A program made the translations under genes and the position numbers. A stretch of 6,640 bases of DNA, taken from the NCBI GenBank assembly GCA_019420135.1, contig JAHZHS010000113.1:1-6640 (forward strand), read 5' to 3'. The notes under the pieces were generated by a model. It was not told the origin of the DNA and did no database searches. It worked only from the letters and a program-made list of their open reading frames with translations. The first letter of the stretch is position 1, and each line of letters begins with the position of its first letter. Origin of the DNA: Oscillospiraceae bacterium. Lineage in GTDB: Bacteria > Bacillota > Clostridia > Oscillospirales > Ruminococcaceae. This document shows positions 1-6,497 of this stretch, piece after piece.

Positions 1-10
1 CCAGTATATA

Positions 11-25
11 AAGTTATTATAACTT
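11..25. repeat. Short palindrome over the candidate -10 box
   Basis: AAGTTATTATAACTT is a 7+1+7 palindrome that contains the leftward TATAAT. It could be an operator half-site pair for a dimeric regulator or simply a chance AT-rich palindrome. No second copy was seen in the window. Confidence 0.25.
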
Positions 26-44
26 ACCGCCCGATTTTTGTACA
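16..44 (-). promoter_or_regulatory. Candidate sigma70-type promoter facing left, out of the window
   Basis: On the minus strand TGTACA (44-39; four of six matches to TTGACA, all at consensus positions) is followed after exactly 17 bases by a perfect TATAAT (21-16). The -35 element lies at the inner edge of the hairpin, and the spacer runs through its left arm. If used, it would drive a gene left of position 1 that is not part of this operon. This is a consensus match only. The region is AT-rich, so chance TATAAT matches are likelier here than in the genes. Confidence 0.4.
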
Positions 45-70
45 GCGATCTTGCACAAAAATCGGGCGGT
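26..70. terminator. Perfect 16-bp inverted repeat; probable terminator hairpin
   Basis: Positions 26-41 and 55-70 are exact reverse complements (ACCGCCCGATTTTTGT and its complement), with a 13-base loop. One mismatch and two or three further pairs could extend the stem inward. It starts 23 bases after the acyltransferase stop, where an operon-end terminator would be expected. The T-rich run (TCTTTTCTGTTTTTC, 74-88) is on the plus-strand side, so the strongest intrinsic-terminator geometry is for rightward transcription. For the leftward operon the sequence after the stem is AAGTTATAAT, not a U-tract. It may serve both directions, or stop only a convergent transcript from the left. Confidence 0.6.
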
Positions 71-93
71 CAATCTTTTCTGTTTTTCTGAAA

Positions 94-1113
94 TCAGCGG
101 ATAAACAGCCGCCCTGCAGCAGCGCGCACCCGCAGATCCAGGCGGTAAAGCCCCCAGGATGCGGCGGCGGTGATGACAAGATACGCCCCGAACAGCAGGG
201 CGGTATCCTTGCGGGTCAGCGCTGCAAGGTCAAATTTCTGGACCATCTGCAAAATGATGAAATGATGGACCAGAAACACTGCATAGGAATACTTGCCCGC
301 CAACGCGCAGATACGCTGCAGCCAGGCCGGGGATGCTGCCTTGGGCCAGGCGGAGAGCACCACAAACACGGCAGCGGATACGACGGCACAGAGAAGCTTT
401 GCATCCAGCACCGTCACCTTGCTGACTGCCCAGAGCACCGGCCAGACTAGTGCCGCCCCGACAACCACCGGAAGCCGGGGGCGCTTTGTTCCCACCACGG
501 TGATTCCGAAGAGGAATTCCAGCAGATGCACGCCGATGAGCTGGGCATCCAGGCCGGAGAAATGCAGCGCAAGGGCCAGCACCAGCGTCACCGCCCAGGT
601 GATCCATTTATTCTTGCGGATGCCCGTGTAGAGCAGCGGGAACAGCAGATACAAAAACAGGATGCTGCCCAGAAACCACTCGCCCACACAGGCGAAGTCG
701 GTGTGGACCCAGCCCGCCGCCACGGCGAAGTTATCCAACCCCAGCACAGTGAGGATCAGCGTGGGGGTCTTGGCGGCGGAATAGTACCCCGGCTGGGTGA
801 CAAATCGGACGGAAAAGCAGATGCACCACGCCAGCCAGAACATGGGATAGACCGCATGGGCCCGGCGTTTGTAAAACGCTTTGGTGGAGAAGGGCTCCTT
901 TGCGGTGTAGGCAAGGGCTGCGCCCGACACGATGAAGAAGAGGGAGGAACCGAAATCACCGAGGTAAATCCCCCCCGGCAGCGTGCTGGTGAACAGTTTA
1001 TGGGGCAGGGTGAAATAACCGGTGACCGTGGCGTTGAAATGGATGATGAGAATACAGATCAGCGCCAGGGTGCGGACAAGATCGAGATAAAACAGGCGCG
1101 GGCGCTTGGACAT
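94..1113 (-). CDS. Membrane acyltransferase, family 3 (polysaccharide O-acyltransferase-like)
   Basis: The 339-residue product is hydrophobic throughout and has the layout of acyltransferase family 3 (PF01757). These are multi-span membrane enzymes that move acetyl or similar groups onto sugars. Visible family motifs are the first helix with Arg14 and His25 (the R...H signature, in LVRTLALICILIIHF), GSSLFFIVSG at 55-64, the basic loop YKRRAHAVYPMFW at 81-93, GEWFLGSILFLYLLFP at 144-159, and a last conserved block GKYSYAVFLVHHFI at 273-286. About ten membrane segments are likely. Start: the frame is open upstream to 1257, but the ATG at 1113 is preceded seven bases away by AAAGGGGA (1121-1128) and begins directly at the conserved first helix; the extra 48 residues would lie inside the preceding gene. 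It begins 22 bases after the shorter RgpF-like gene ends and is the last gene of the operon. Inferred role: acyl decoration of the glycan made by the upstream enzymes. The acyl group and acceptor are unknown. Confidence 0.88.
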   Translation of the reverse strand: MSKRPRLFYLDLVRTLALICILIIHFNATVTGYFTLPHKLFTSTLPGGIYLGDFGSSLFFIVSGAALAYTAKEPFSTKAFYKRRAHAVYPMFWLAWCICFSVRFVTQPGYYSAAKTPTLILTVLGLDNFAVAAGWVHTDFACVGEWFLGSILFLYLLFPLLYTGIRKNKWITWAVTLVLALALHFSGLDAQLIGVHLLEFLFGITVVGTKRPRLPVVVGAALVWPVLWAVSKVTVLDAKLLCAVVSAAVFVVLSAWPKAASPAWLQRICALAGKYSYAVFLVHHFIILQMVQKFDLAALTRKDTALLFGAYLVITAAASWGLYRLDLRVRAAAGRLFIR

Positions 1114-1135
1114 CAGGCAGTCCCCTTTTCCTTGG

Positions 1136-2647
1136 TTAGTGTTTGCCGCGCAGACGGCGGCGCAGGATGCGGGCCAGGTCCTTGGCGGTCTCCCCGGCAT
1201 CCTGCCGGGCGCCCAGGGCACAGTCGAGGTGCTCGGGCGCGGCGTGGGCCTGGGCATGTGTGTACAGTGTCAGGCAGCCGTACCCCGCCTGCTGGGCGGC
1301 CAGGGGCAGCAGCCACCATCCCGCCGGGCCATCCAGGGGCGGCAATCCCCGGTGGAAGGCCTCTCCCCGCAGAAAGACACAGCGTCCCCAGGGCAGAGGC
1401 AGAGGCTGCTCGGCAATGGGCGCCTGCCAGCCGAGACGGGAAGCCTCGGCACGGAGGACCGGCAGAAGAGTCTGCCACTCCCCTGCTCTGGCTGCATAGG
1501 CCGGGCCGTATGCCGGGGGCGCCGGGGCTGCAATCCCTGCCAGCGGGTGGGCTGCCAGAACAGTAGCCGCTGCTCGGCGGGCCTTCTCGTCCTCCGCCAG
1601 CGTGCGGTCCCTGTTCTGGAGATACCAGTCCTCCGGTGTGGTTGGGGCACCTTCAGCAGGGCTGTACAGACAGAGAATTTCCTCCGGGTGAATCTCCGGC
1701 ACAGGCTGCCCCGGCCGCCAGAGGGCCAGCCGGACAGACGGGGTGCCCTCCGGGGTGCTGCTTCCCCCACCGGCGGGCAACGCAGCGTTCCAGTGGAGGT
1801 TCTGCGCCATGGGAGCCAGAGGCTGGGTGCGCAGCAGTGAGCGGATCAGATCGTCCACCGGGTAGTCGGTCTCTGTTTTGAGCCAGTCATACAGTTCAGC
1901 GGCGGCGGTACCGTCGGTACGGCGCAGTTCATCCTCATAGGGTGTAAAAAAGCTGCGGCGTTTGAAGAAAGGACAATCCCGCCGGGCGACCAGCTCCCGG
2001 GGACAGGCCATGATGGGATTGACAAAAATCGTTTTCAGGTCGCCGGTGTCGGCAACCGTATCCCAGCGGTAGCCCAGATCGGCCAAGTAACGGGTAAAGC
2101 GTGCCTCATGCCCTGCCACCGACTGTTCGTAGCTCTGCGGCAGGGACATGGTCTCCCAGTAATTCCAGAACTCCCGGGAATGCAGCAGCCTTGCCCGGAC
2201 CGCGATAAAGTGAGACTGGATGTGCTCGGGCACCTCGCCGTATTCCGTCCGGAAGCGGCGGCTCTTCATGGCATAGTGCCGGGTCAGGCCCCAGAAATCC
2301 AGCTCGGGGCGGGCGTCCATCTTTTCAAACAGCGCCTGCAGCGGCGTGACCGGCCCGGCCAGGGTGTAATTCATGAGGATCAGCTCCTCAATGCCGTCCA
2401 GCCCCTGCTGCTTGAGAAGCATGAGGGCGTCCCGGTAGGCACCCACATCAAAACCTGTGTTTTCCCGTTCCAGGAGCTGCACGTCCAGCGCCTCCACCGC
2501 TTTCCGGGAGGCAGCGTTGAGTCTGCCGTTTGTCACAAACAGCAGACCGCCGCACTGGGCGCGCATGGCACGCACGGCAAACAGGCAGGCGTTGTCCGCC
2601 TGCCCGTTGGGATCATAATGAAAATAGATGACAAAACGTCCGGGCAT
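1136..2647 (-). CDS. RgpF-like glycosyltransferase paralogue with degenerate C-terminal domain
   Basis: A 503-residue protein of the rhamnan synthesis protein F family (PF05045), the family of streptococcal RgpF, which acts in rhamnose-glucose polysaccharide assembly. Residues 1-275 parallel the neighbouring 647-residue protein motif for motif: ENTGFD 62-67, NYTLAGPV 93-100, LDFWGLT 116-122, EHIQSHF near 141-147, CPFFKRRSF 225-233 and an ETDYP block near 259. A Gly/Ser/Thr/Pro-rich stretch (about 291-304) follows. The C-terminal part is shorter and rich in Ala and Pro, but still aligns loosely with the neighbour's second domain: HPLAGIAAPAPPAYG matches DPFLGILCPPFPTHG, and LPLAAQQAGYG matches YPFVAQGAGYY. 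The neighbour's ENRGRD and MHDKK motifs have no clear counterpart. The start ATG at 2647 has GGGGGA six bases upstream (2654-2659). The gene begins 21 bases after its paralogue ends. It probably transfers one sugar with its N-terminal domain; the specificity is not visible, and a structural or partner role is possible. Confidence 0.82.
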   Translation of the reverse strand: MPGRFVIYFHYDPNGQADNACLFAVRAMRAQCGGLLFVTNGRLNAASRKAVEALDVQLLERENTGFDVGAYRDALMLLKQQGLDGIEELILMNYTLAGPVTPLQALFEKMDARPELDFWGLTRHYAMKSRRFRTEYGEVPEHIQSHFIAVRARLLHSREFWNYWETMSLPQSYEQSVAGHEARFTRYLADLGYRWDTVADTGDLKTIFVNPIMACPRELVARRDCPFFKRRSFFTPYEDELRRTDGTAAAELYDWLKTETDYPVDDLIRSLLRTQPLAPMAQNLHWNAALPAGGGSSTPEGTPSVRLALWRPGQPVPEIHPEEILCLYSPAEGAPTTPEDWYLQNRDRTLAEDEKARRAAATVLAAHPLAGIAAPAPPAYGPAYAARAGEWQTLLPVLRAEASRLGWQAPIAEQPLPLPWGRCVFLRGEAFHRGLPPLDGPAGWWLLPLAAQQAGYGCLTLYTHAQAHAAPEHLDCALGARQDAGETAKDLARILRRRLRGKH

Positions 2648-2668
2648 CTGTCTTCCCCCTGTGGAACG

Positions 2669-4612
2669 TCAGTCCTCGTAGCTGTCGAGATGGGGGCCGA
2701 ACACCGCGCGCTTGACGCCCATCATCCGGTTGTAGGCCGATTCCGGCATGCGGTCCCGCAGCCAGTTGCGGGCACGGCGGCGCTTGGTGTTGGAATAGGG
2801 TCCGTAGACTTTGAGGCCGAAATGCCGCTTGGCCGCAAAGATGGAGATAGCGCGGGACGCCCCCCAGAAGGTGGTGCAGTCCATGATGCGGGCCAGCGGG
2901 CGGATCATCCCGATGGCATAGGCCTGCATGGTATCGCTGCGCTGCACGGCAAACACCGAACTCATGACAACGGCGGGATAGTACCCCGCCCCCTGCGCCA
3001 CAAATGGATAGATGCGCTCGATGGCATGGCTGATGGTGCCATCCGGGGGCAGAGGCTCGGGCGGGAAGTCATCGTGGTGCCATTCCCGGTCAAACAGCGG
3101 GCGCAGGGCCTTGACCCGGAACCAGAACACGCTGCCGAAGGGGGCGATGGGGGATTTTTCCCCCGAGATGGGCACGTCAATGCCCAGTTTTTTCATCAGG
3201 GCCTTGGTGTTGTCAAAGTTGGGGCCCCAGCCGCCGGAGCACATATTGAGGAAGTAGGCGCCGTGGGTCGGGAAGGGCGGGCAGAGAATGCCCAGGAAGG
3301 GATCCTTTTCAAACTCAGTCAGGACGTTGAGGACATGGTCCTTGCTGCGGCAGATATTCTCATTGCAGACATAGCCGAAGCTGGCGCCCACGCTGCCGGG
3401 CTTGGTCTGGATTGCCTTCTTGTCGTGCATGAAGCAGGCGTAGTCGTAGTCCTTGAGCTCCGGCGCCAAATCGCACAGGAAAGCAGCCACATCCCGGCCG
3501 CGGTTTTCCACCACCTTGACGGTGACGCTGTGCACCGGCAGATCGGCAAAGCAGGCCTCGATGGCGGCCTTCTTCTCCTCGGTGTTGGTGGAGACGAAAA
3601 CGTCGGTCTCCGGCGGCATCTTGGCGGCAAATTCCTTGCTCTGGGGCAGCATATCGGGAAAGAACAGGTGCATGGCCAGGGCAATGCGGCGGGTCTTGCA
3701 CACCTGCTCGGCACACTGGGGGTCCTGCAGCCGCTCGGGGATGATGCGGGTCAGGGCAAGGTCCCGGGTAAAATCGTGGGGATGCATGGTACGGATCATG
3801 TTGCGCCACAAGAGCTCCATCGGATAGTTTGTCTCGTTGCGCAGGTAATCGTACAGCTCCCGGGCAGGCTCACCGGCCGTATCGTTGAGGTAAGCCTCAA
3901 ATTCATGCATGAAGCTGCGGCGCTTGAACAGCGGGCACTTTTTGTCCCGCAGCAGCCGCACCGGGCAAACCAGCAGCGGATAATCGGTGAATTCCTTGAG
4001 GTCGTCGGTCTTGACGTAGACATCCCACTGGAACCCCTTGTCGGCAAACAGTTTGGTGAACACCGACTCATACCGCTGCACCGAGTCCATATATCCCTGG
4101 ATCATGGGCATGGTATCCCAGTAATTTTGAAGTTCCGGGCTCTGGATGAACTTTTTGCGGTAGACAATGAAATGGGACTGGATGTGCACCGGCAGATGGT
4201 CGTACAGGTGCTTGCCCTTGAAGGGGTTTCCCTCCGCGCCGTGGTGGATGGTCAGGCCCCAGAAATCCAGATCCGGGTTCTTGGCCATCTCGTCAAACAT
4301 CTCGGCCAGGGGACGCACCGGACCCATGAGGGTGGAGTTGGTCATGACCACCTCATCAAATTCGGACAACTTTTCCCAGCCGTAGGAGTCGATGGCCGTC
4401 TTGTAGGCCCAGACATCCAGGCCCTTGTTCTCCCGCACAATAATGTTCTGCGTGAACTGCTCAAAGGCGGCACGGCCCTGTTTGCTCAGCTTGCCGTTGA
4501 CGACCACCACCAGCTCGGACAGATTCTTGCAAAGATCTGCCAGGTAGTAGGTCAGAAAATCATCGACATAGCCGTTTTTTTCATAGAAAAAGAAGATTCC
4601 CAGTCGTTTCAT
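2669..4612 (-). CDS. Two-domain RgpF-like rhamnan synthesis glycosyltransferase
   Basis: A 647-residue soluble-looking protein of the RgpF family (PF05045), close to the usual length for the family (about 580-650). It has two halves that look like related glycosyltransferase-type domains. The first (about 1-280) carries ENKGLD 61-66, TNSTLMGPV 91-99, LDFWGLT 115-121, HIQSHFIVYRK 143-153 and CPLFKRRSF 226-234. The second (about 305-560) carries FVSTN near 339, ENRGRDVAAFL 369-379, FMHDKK 394-399, PFGSVFWFR 491-499 and YPFVAQGAGYYPA 535-547. A basic tail follows (about 600-635). In streptococci, family members extend rhamnan chains from dTDP-rhamnose at the inner membrane face; the donor here is inferred, not shown. 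The ATG at 4612 overlaps the upstream stop as ATGA and has AGGAG (4618-4622) just upstream. The open frame runs 21 codons further to 4675, but those codons lie inside the epimerase gene and the RBS supports the shorter form. The gene symbol is left blank because orthology to streptococcal rgpF cannot be proved here. Confidence 0.88.
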   Translation of the reverse strand: MKRLGIFFFYEKNGYVDDFLTYYLADLCKNLSELVVVVNGKLSKQGRAAFEQFTQNIIVRENKGLDVWAYKTAIDSYGWEKLSEFDEVVMTNSTLMGPVRPLAEMFDEMAKNPDLDFWGLTIHHGAEGNPFKGKHLYDHLPVHIQSHFIVYRKKFIQSPELQNYWDTMPMIQGYMDSVQRYESVFTKLFADKGFQWDVYVKTDDLKEFTDYPLLVCPVRLLRDKKCPLFKRRSFMHEFEAYLNDTAGEPARELYDYLRNETNYPMELLWRNMIRTMHPHDFTRDLALTRIIPERLQDPQCAEQVCKTRRIALAMHLFFPDMLPQSKEFAAKMPPETDVFVSTNTEEKKAAIEACFADLPVHSVTVKVVENRGRDVAAFLCDLAPELKDYDYACFMHDKKAIQTKPGSVGASFGYVCNENICRSKDHVLNVLTEFEKDPFLGILCPPFPTHGAYFLNMCSGGWGPNFDNTKALMKKLGIDVPISGEKSPIAPFGSVFWFRVKALRPLFDREWHHDDFPPEPLPPDGTISHAIERIYPFVAQGAGYYPAVVMSSVFAVQRSDTMQAYAIGMIRPLARIMDCTTFWGASRAISIFAAKRHFGLKVYGPYSNTKRRRARNWLRDRMPESAYNRMMGVKRAVFGPHLDSYED

Positions 4613-5463
4613 ACAGTCTCCTCGTTGGTCTGCGCGTCCTTCAGGATGCTTTCGATGCGGGAGGGATCGCCCCATACCCCCGGGCTGTCATAAGGACGAT
4701 CCGGGTAGGCACCGTAATCCAGTCGGATGTGATACCCCTTGTCCCGCAGAAACTGCTCCACGCGGTCGGCCAGGGACATGGGTTTGCCGGTGCACACATT
4801 GATGATGCCGTCCACCTTGGTCTGCACACTGGCCAGCACGATCATGCGGGCCAGGTCATGGATGTCAATGAAATCGTACAGATTCTTGCCGCTGGTGAAC
4901 GGGAACGTCTTTTTGCCGTCCAGTTCGGCCTGGGTAATCTTGGCAAAGATGGAGCTGCCGTGGGCCTCGTCGCCGGTGATGTAGTAAGCACGCAGCCAGT
5001 GCAGATGGCAGGGAGAGTCCTTGAGGGAGAGCATCAGGCTCTGGCGCAGGGCATTCTTGGCAACGCCGTACTGACTCTGGGGGTTGCAGGGAGTGGTTTC
5101 ATCGATGGCACCTTCCCAGTAGCCCACCTCATGCATGGTGCCCATGACGGTCAGTGCAGGCAGACCGCCCTTGACCATGTTGTTGAGGAACACCACATGG
5201 CTGGACAGATCCTTCATATGAGAAGGTGCATTGTGGATAAAGCCGTCCCGCCACGCCATATGAATCAGCACGTCGGGTTCTCCCATCTGGCGGTAGATGT
5301 CCCGGCTGCCGCTGAAGATGGGCACGTCGCAGAACTGTGCCCTCTCATCCACGCCCTTGAACGAAAAATCGGAAGCAATGACCTTGTATCCGCGGTCGAG
5401 AGCCTCCTTGACAACGTGGCGGCCGATATACCCGCCTGCGCCGGTCACAAGAATCGTTTTCAT
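4609..5463 (-). CDS. NAD(P)-dependent sugar-nucleotide epimerase/reductase (extended SDR)
   Basis: A 284-residue Rossmann-fold enzyme of the NAD-dependent epimerase/dehydratase family. The nucleotide-binding motif TGAGGYIG lies at 7-14, after the first beta strand. The active-site pair is Tyr132 and Lys136 (SQYGVAK), with Thr109 in the expected Ser/Thr position 23 residues before the Tyr. Also visible are HMAWRDGFIHN near 68-78, the family-typical YDFIDIHDLARMI at 196-208 and INVCTGKPMSLADRV at 221-235. It is shorter than GalE-type UDP-hexose epimerases (about 330-340). With the unusual AWRDGF-HN block, this better fits the 4-keto-6-deoxyhexose reductases and related enzymes that finish a deoxy-sugar nucleotide (compare dTDP-6-deoxytalose or dTDP-fucose type enzymes). 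That assignment is inference from partial recall of the family. GGAGG (5471-5475) lies seven bases before the ATG. It overlaps its neighbours by 4 bases at both ends, so it is probably translated together with the glycosyltransferases and supplies one of their donors. Confidence 0.87.
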   Translation of the reverse strand: MKTILVTGAGGYIGRHVVKEALDRGYKVIASDFSFKGVDERAQFCDVPIFSGSRDIYRQMGEPDVLIHMAWRDGFIHNAPSHMKDLSSHVVFLNNMVKGGLPALTVMGTMHEVGYWEGAIDETTPCNPQSQYGVAKNALRQSLMLSLKDSPCHLHWLRAYYITGDEAHGSSIFAKITQAELDGKKTFPFTSGKNLYDFIDIHDLARMIVLASVQTKVDGIINVCTGKPMSLADRVEQFLRDKGYHIRLDYGAYPDRPYDSPGVWGDPSRIESILKDAQTNEETV

Positions 5464-6497
5464 TCTTTATCCTCCCTGTTTGGGAACCATTGGTACAATC
5501 CCTGCAGATGCACCGCATACAAAAGCAATGCCAGTATCTGCTTCTTATTTTGCCCTTCCACACGCAAAAAGTCAATTCCTTTGGACGGCAGTTCCGTATC
5601 CAGTGCCTGCCGGAGAATCCGCCAGCTTTCCCGGCGGACCTTATGCGGAGCGCGGGCGTCCCGGAGCTGATGCATGAGAAAGGTGATCAGTTCCGCTTTT
5701 CGCTCGCTCCGGACCGGGCCGGCGTTTTCCGGCGTACACCAGCGGGCCAGTGCTCCGGCCTCCGCCTGCGCCCACAGAACAGCAGCTTCCACCCGGGCTT
5801 CCACCGCCGTCTGAGAGAAACAGGCCGAGGTGCTGCCCCGGGCCCGCTCATAGTGCAGGCAGGCCACCTGCGGCAGATACACCGCCCGCTCCATTCGGGC
5901 ATGGAAAGCGGCGTTAAAGACGAAGTCCTCCACGCCCCGGCGGCACCGGGGATCAAAGCAGAGGTTCCCCAGCACCGCTCTGCGGTAGAGGGCATTCCAG
6001 ACAAACAGCGGTCCCGCCCCGCGCAGAAAAGCGCCGTAGTCCTGCGGGTTCTCCCCGCGGATCAAACGACAGGAATTTCCCGCCGGGTGGCGGAGTTCGG
6101 ACTCATGTCCGACGGCATCGCTGCGGAAAAGGCGGTAGTCCATCCGGATCAGGTCGGCATCGTTTTCCTTTGCCGCAGCAAAAGCCGTTGCAAGAAAATC
6201 GGGCAGAAGGGCATCGTCATCATCGCAGAAAGAGACATACTCCCCCGCTGCCAGTTCCAGGCCCCGGTTGCGGGCGGCGCAGATGCCGGCGTTTGATTGG
6301 TGTACCGTCCGCACCCGGCGGTCGGCGGCAGCAGCGGCGTCGCAGATGACTGCGCTGCCATCGGTGGAGCCGTCGTCCACCAGGATCAGTTCCAGATCCT
6401 GCAACGTCTGGCACAGCACACTCTGCACGGCAGCCTCCAGATGGGCCGCCGCATTATACACCGGCATAATGACACTGACAGACGTCACAGACTTCAC
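5460..6497 (-). CDS. Family 2 glycosyltransferase
   Basis: A 345-residue GT-A-fold glycosyltransferase of CAZy family GT2. In order it shows: the N-terminal strand and MPVYNA at 11-16; the nucleotide-binding VDDGSTDGS at 40-48; NAGICAARNRGL at 69-80; the metal-binding DXD-type run CDDDD at 91-95; FVWNALYRRAVL at 165-176; and GVEDFVFN at 188-195, where the Glu-Asp pair is the usual catalytic-base region. The C-terminal 120 or so residues are helical-looking, without an obvious membrane anchor except a short hydrophobic patch (ILALLLYAV, 321-329). The start is GTG at 6497. It overlaps the preceding stop as GTGA, with AAAGGA (6501-6506) three bases upstream; the nearby ATG at 6501-6499 is out of frame. 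The GTG at codon 4 is an alternative start. The enzyme probably adds a sugar from a nucleotide donor to a lipid-linked or growing glycan at the cytoplasmic face; donor and acceptor cannot be read from the sequence. Confidence 0.9.
   Translation of the reverse strand: MKSVTSVSVIMPVYNAAAHLEAAVQSVLCQTLQDLELILVDDGSTDGSAVICDAAAAADRRVRTVHQSNAGICAARNRGLELAAGEYVSFCDDDDALLPDFLATAFAAAKENDADLIRMDYRLFRSDAVGHESELRHPAGNSCRLIRGENPQDYGAFLRGAGPLFVWNALYRRAVLGNLCFDPRCRRGVEDFVFNAAFHARMERAVYLPQVACLHYERARGSTSACFSQTAVEARVEAAVLWAQAEAGALARWCTPENAGPVRSERKAELITFLMHQLRDARAPHKVRRESWRILRQALDTELPSKGIDFLRVEGQNKKQILALLLYAVHLQGLYQWFPNREDKE

Noticed and set aside
1114..1257. A 48-residue N-terminal extension of the acyltransferase
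   Set aside because: The extension is Pro/Arg/Ala-rich and lies mostly within the preceding gene in another frame. The ATG at 1113 has a good Shine-Dalgarno site and starts at the conserved first membrane helix.
1113..1770. Minus-strand alternative-frame open frames over the short RgpF gene (121 and 166 codons), considered as signs of a frameshift splitting the gene
   Set aside because: The main frame is continuous from 2647 to 1136 and retains anchors alignable to its paralogue up to about residue 465. The alternative frames show no family motifs.
526..1840. Plus-strand open frames of 346 and 244 codons over the acyltransferase and short RgpF genes
   Set aside because: The translations are low-complexity Gly/Arg/Pro/Gln-rich with no recognisable domain. 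They overlap each other and sit opposite well-supported genes.
4613..4675. A 21-residue N-terminal extension of the long RgpF protein
   Set aside because: It would lie inside the epimerase gene. The ATG at 4612 has AGGAG upstream, an ATGA overlap, and leads straight into the first beta strand of the domain.
2108..4693. An 861-codon open frame on the plus strand, opposite the long RgpF gene
   Set aside because: It is antisense to a gene with clear family motifs. Its translation is rich in His, Gly, Val and Gln without domain motifs, and high-GC codon bias on the minus strand explains the lack of stops.
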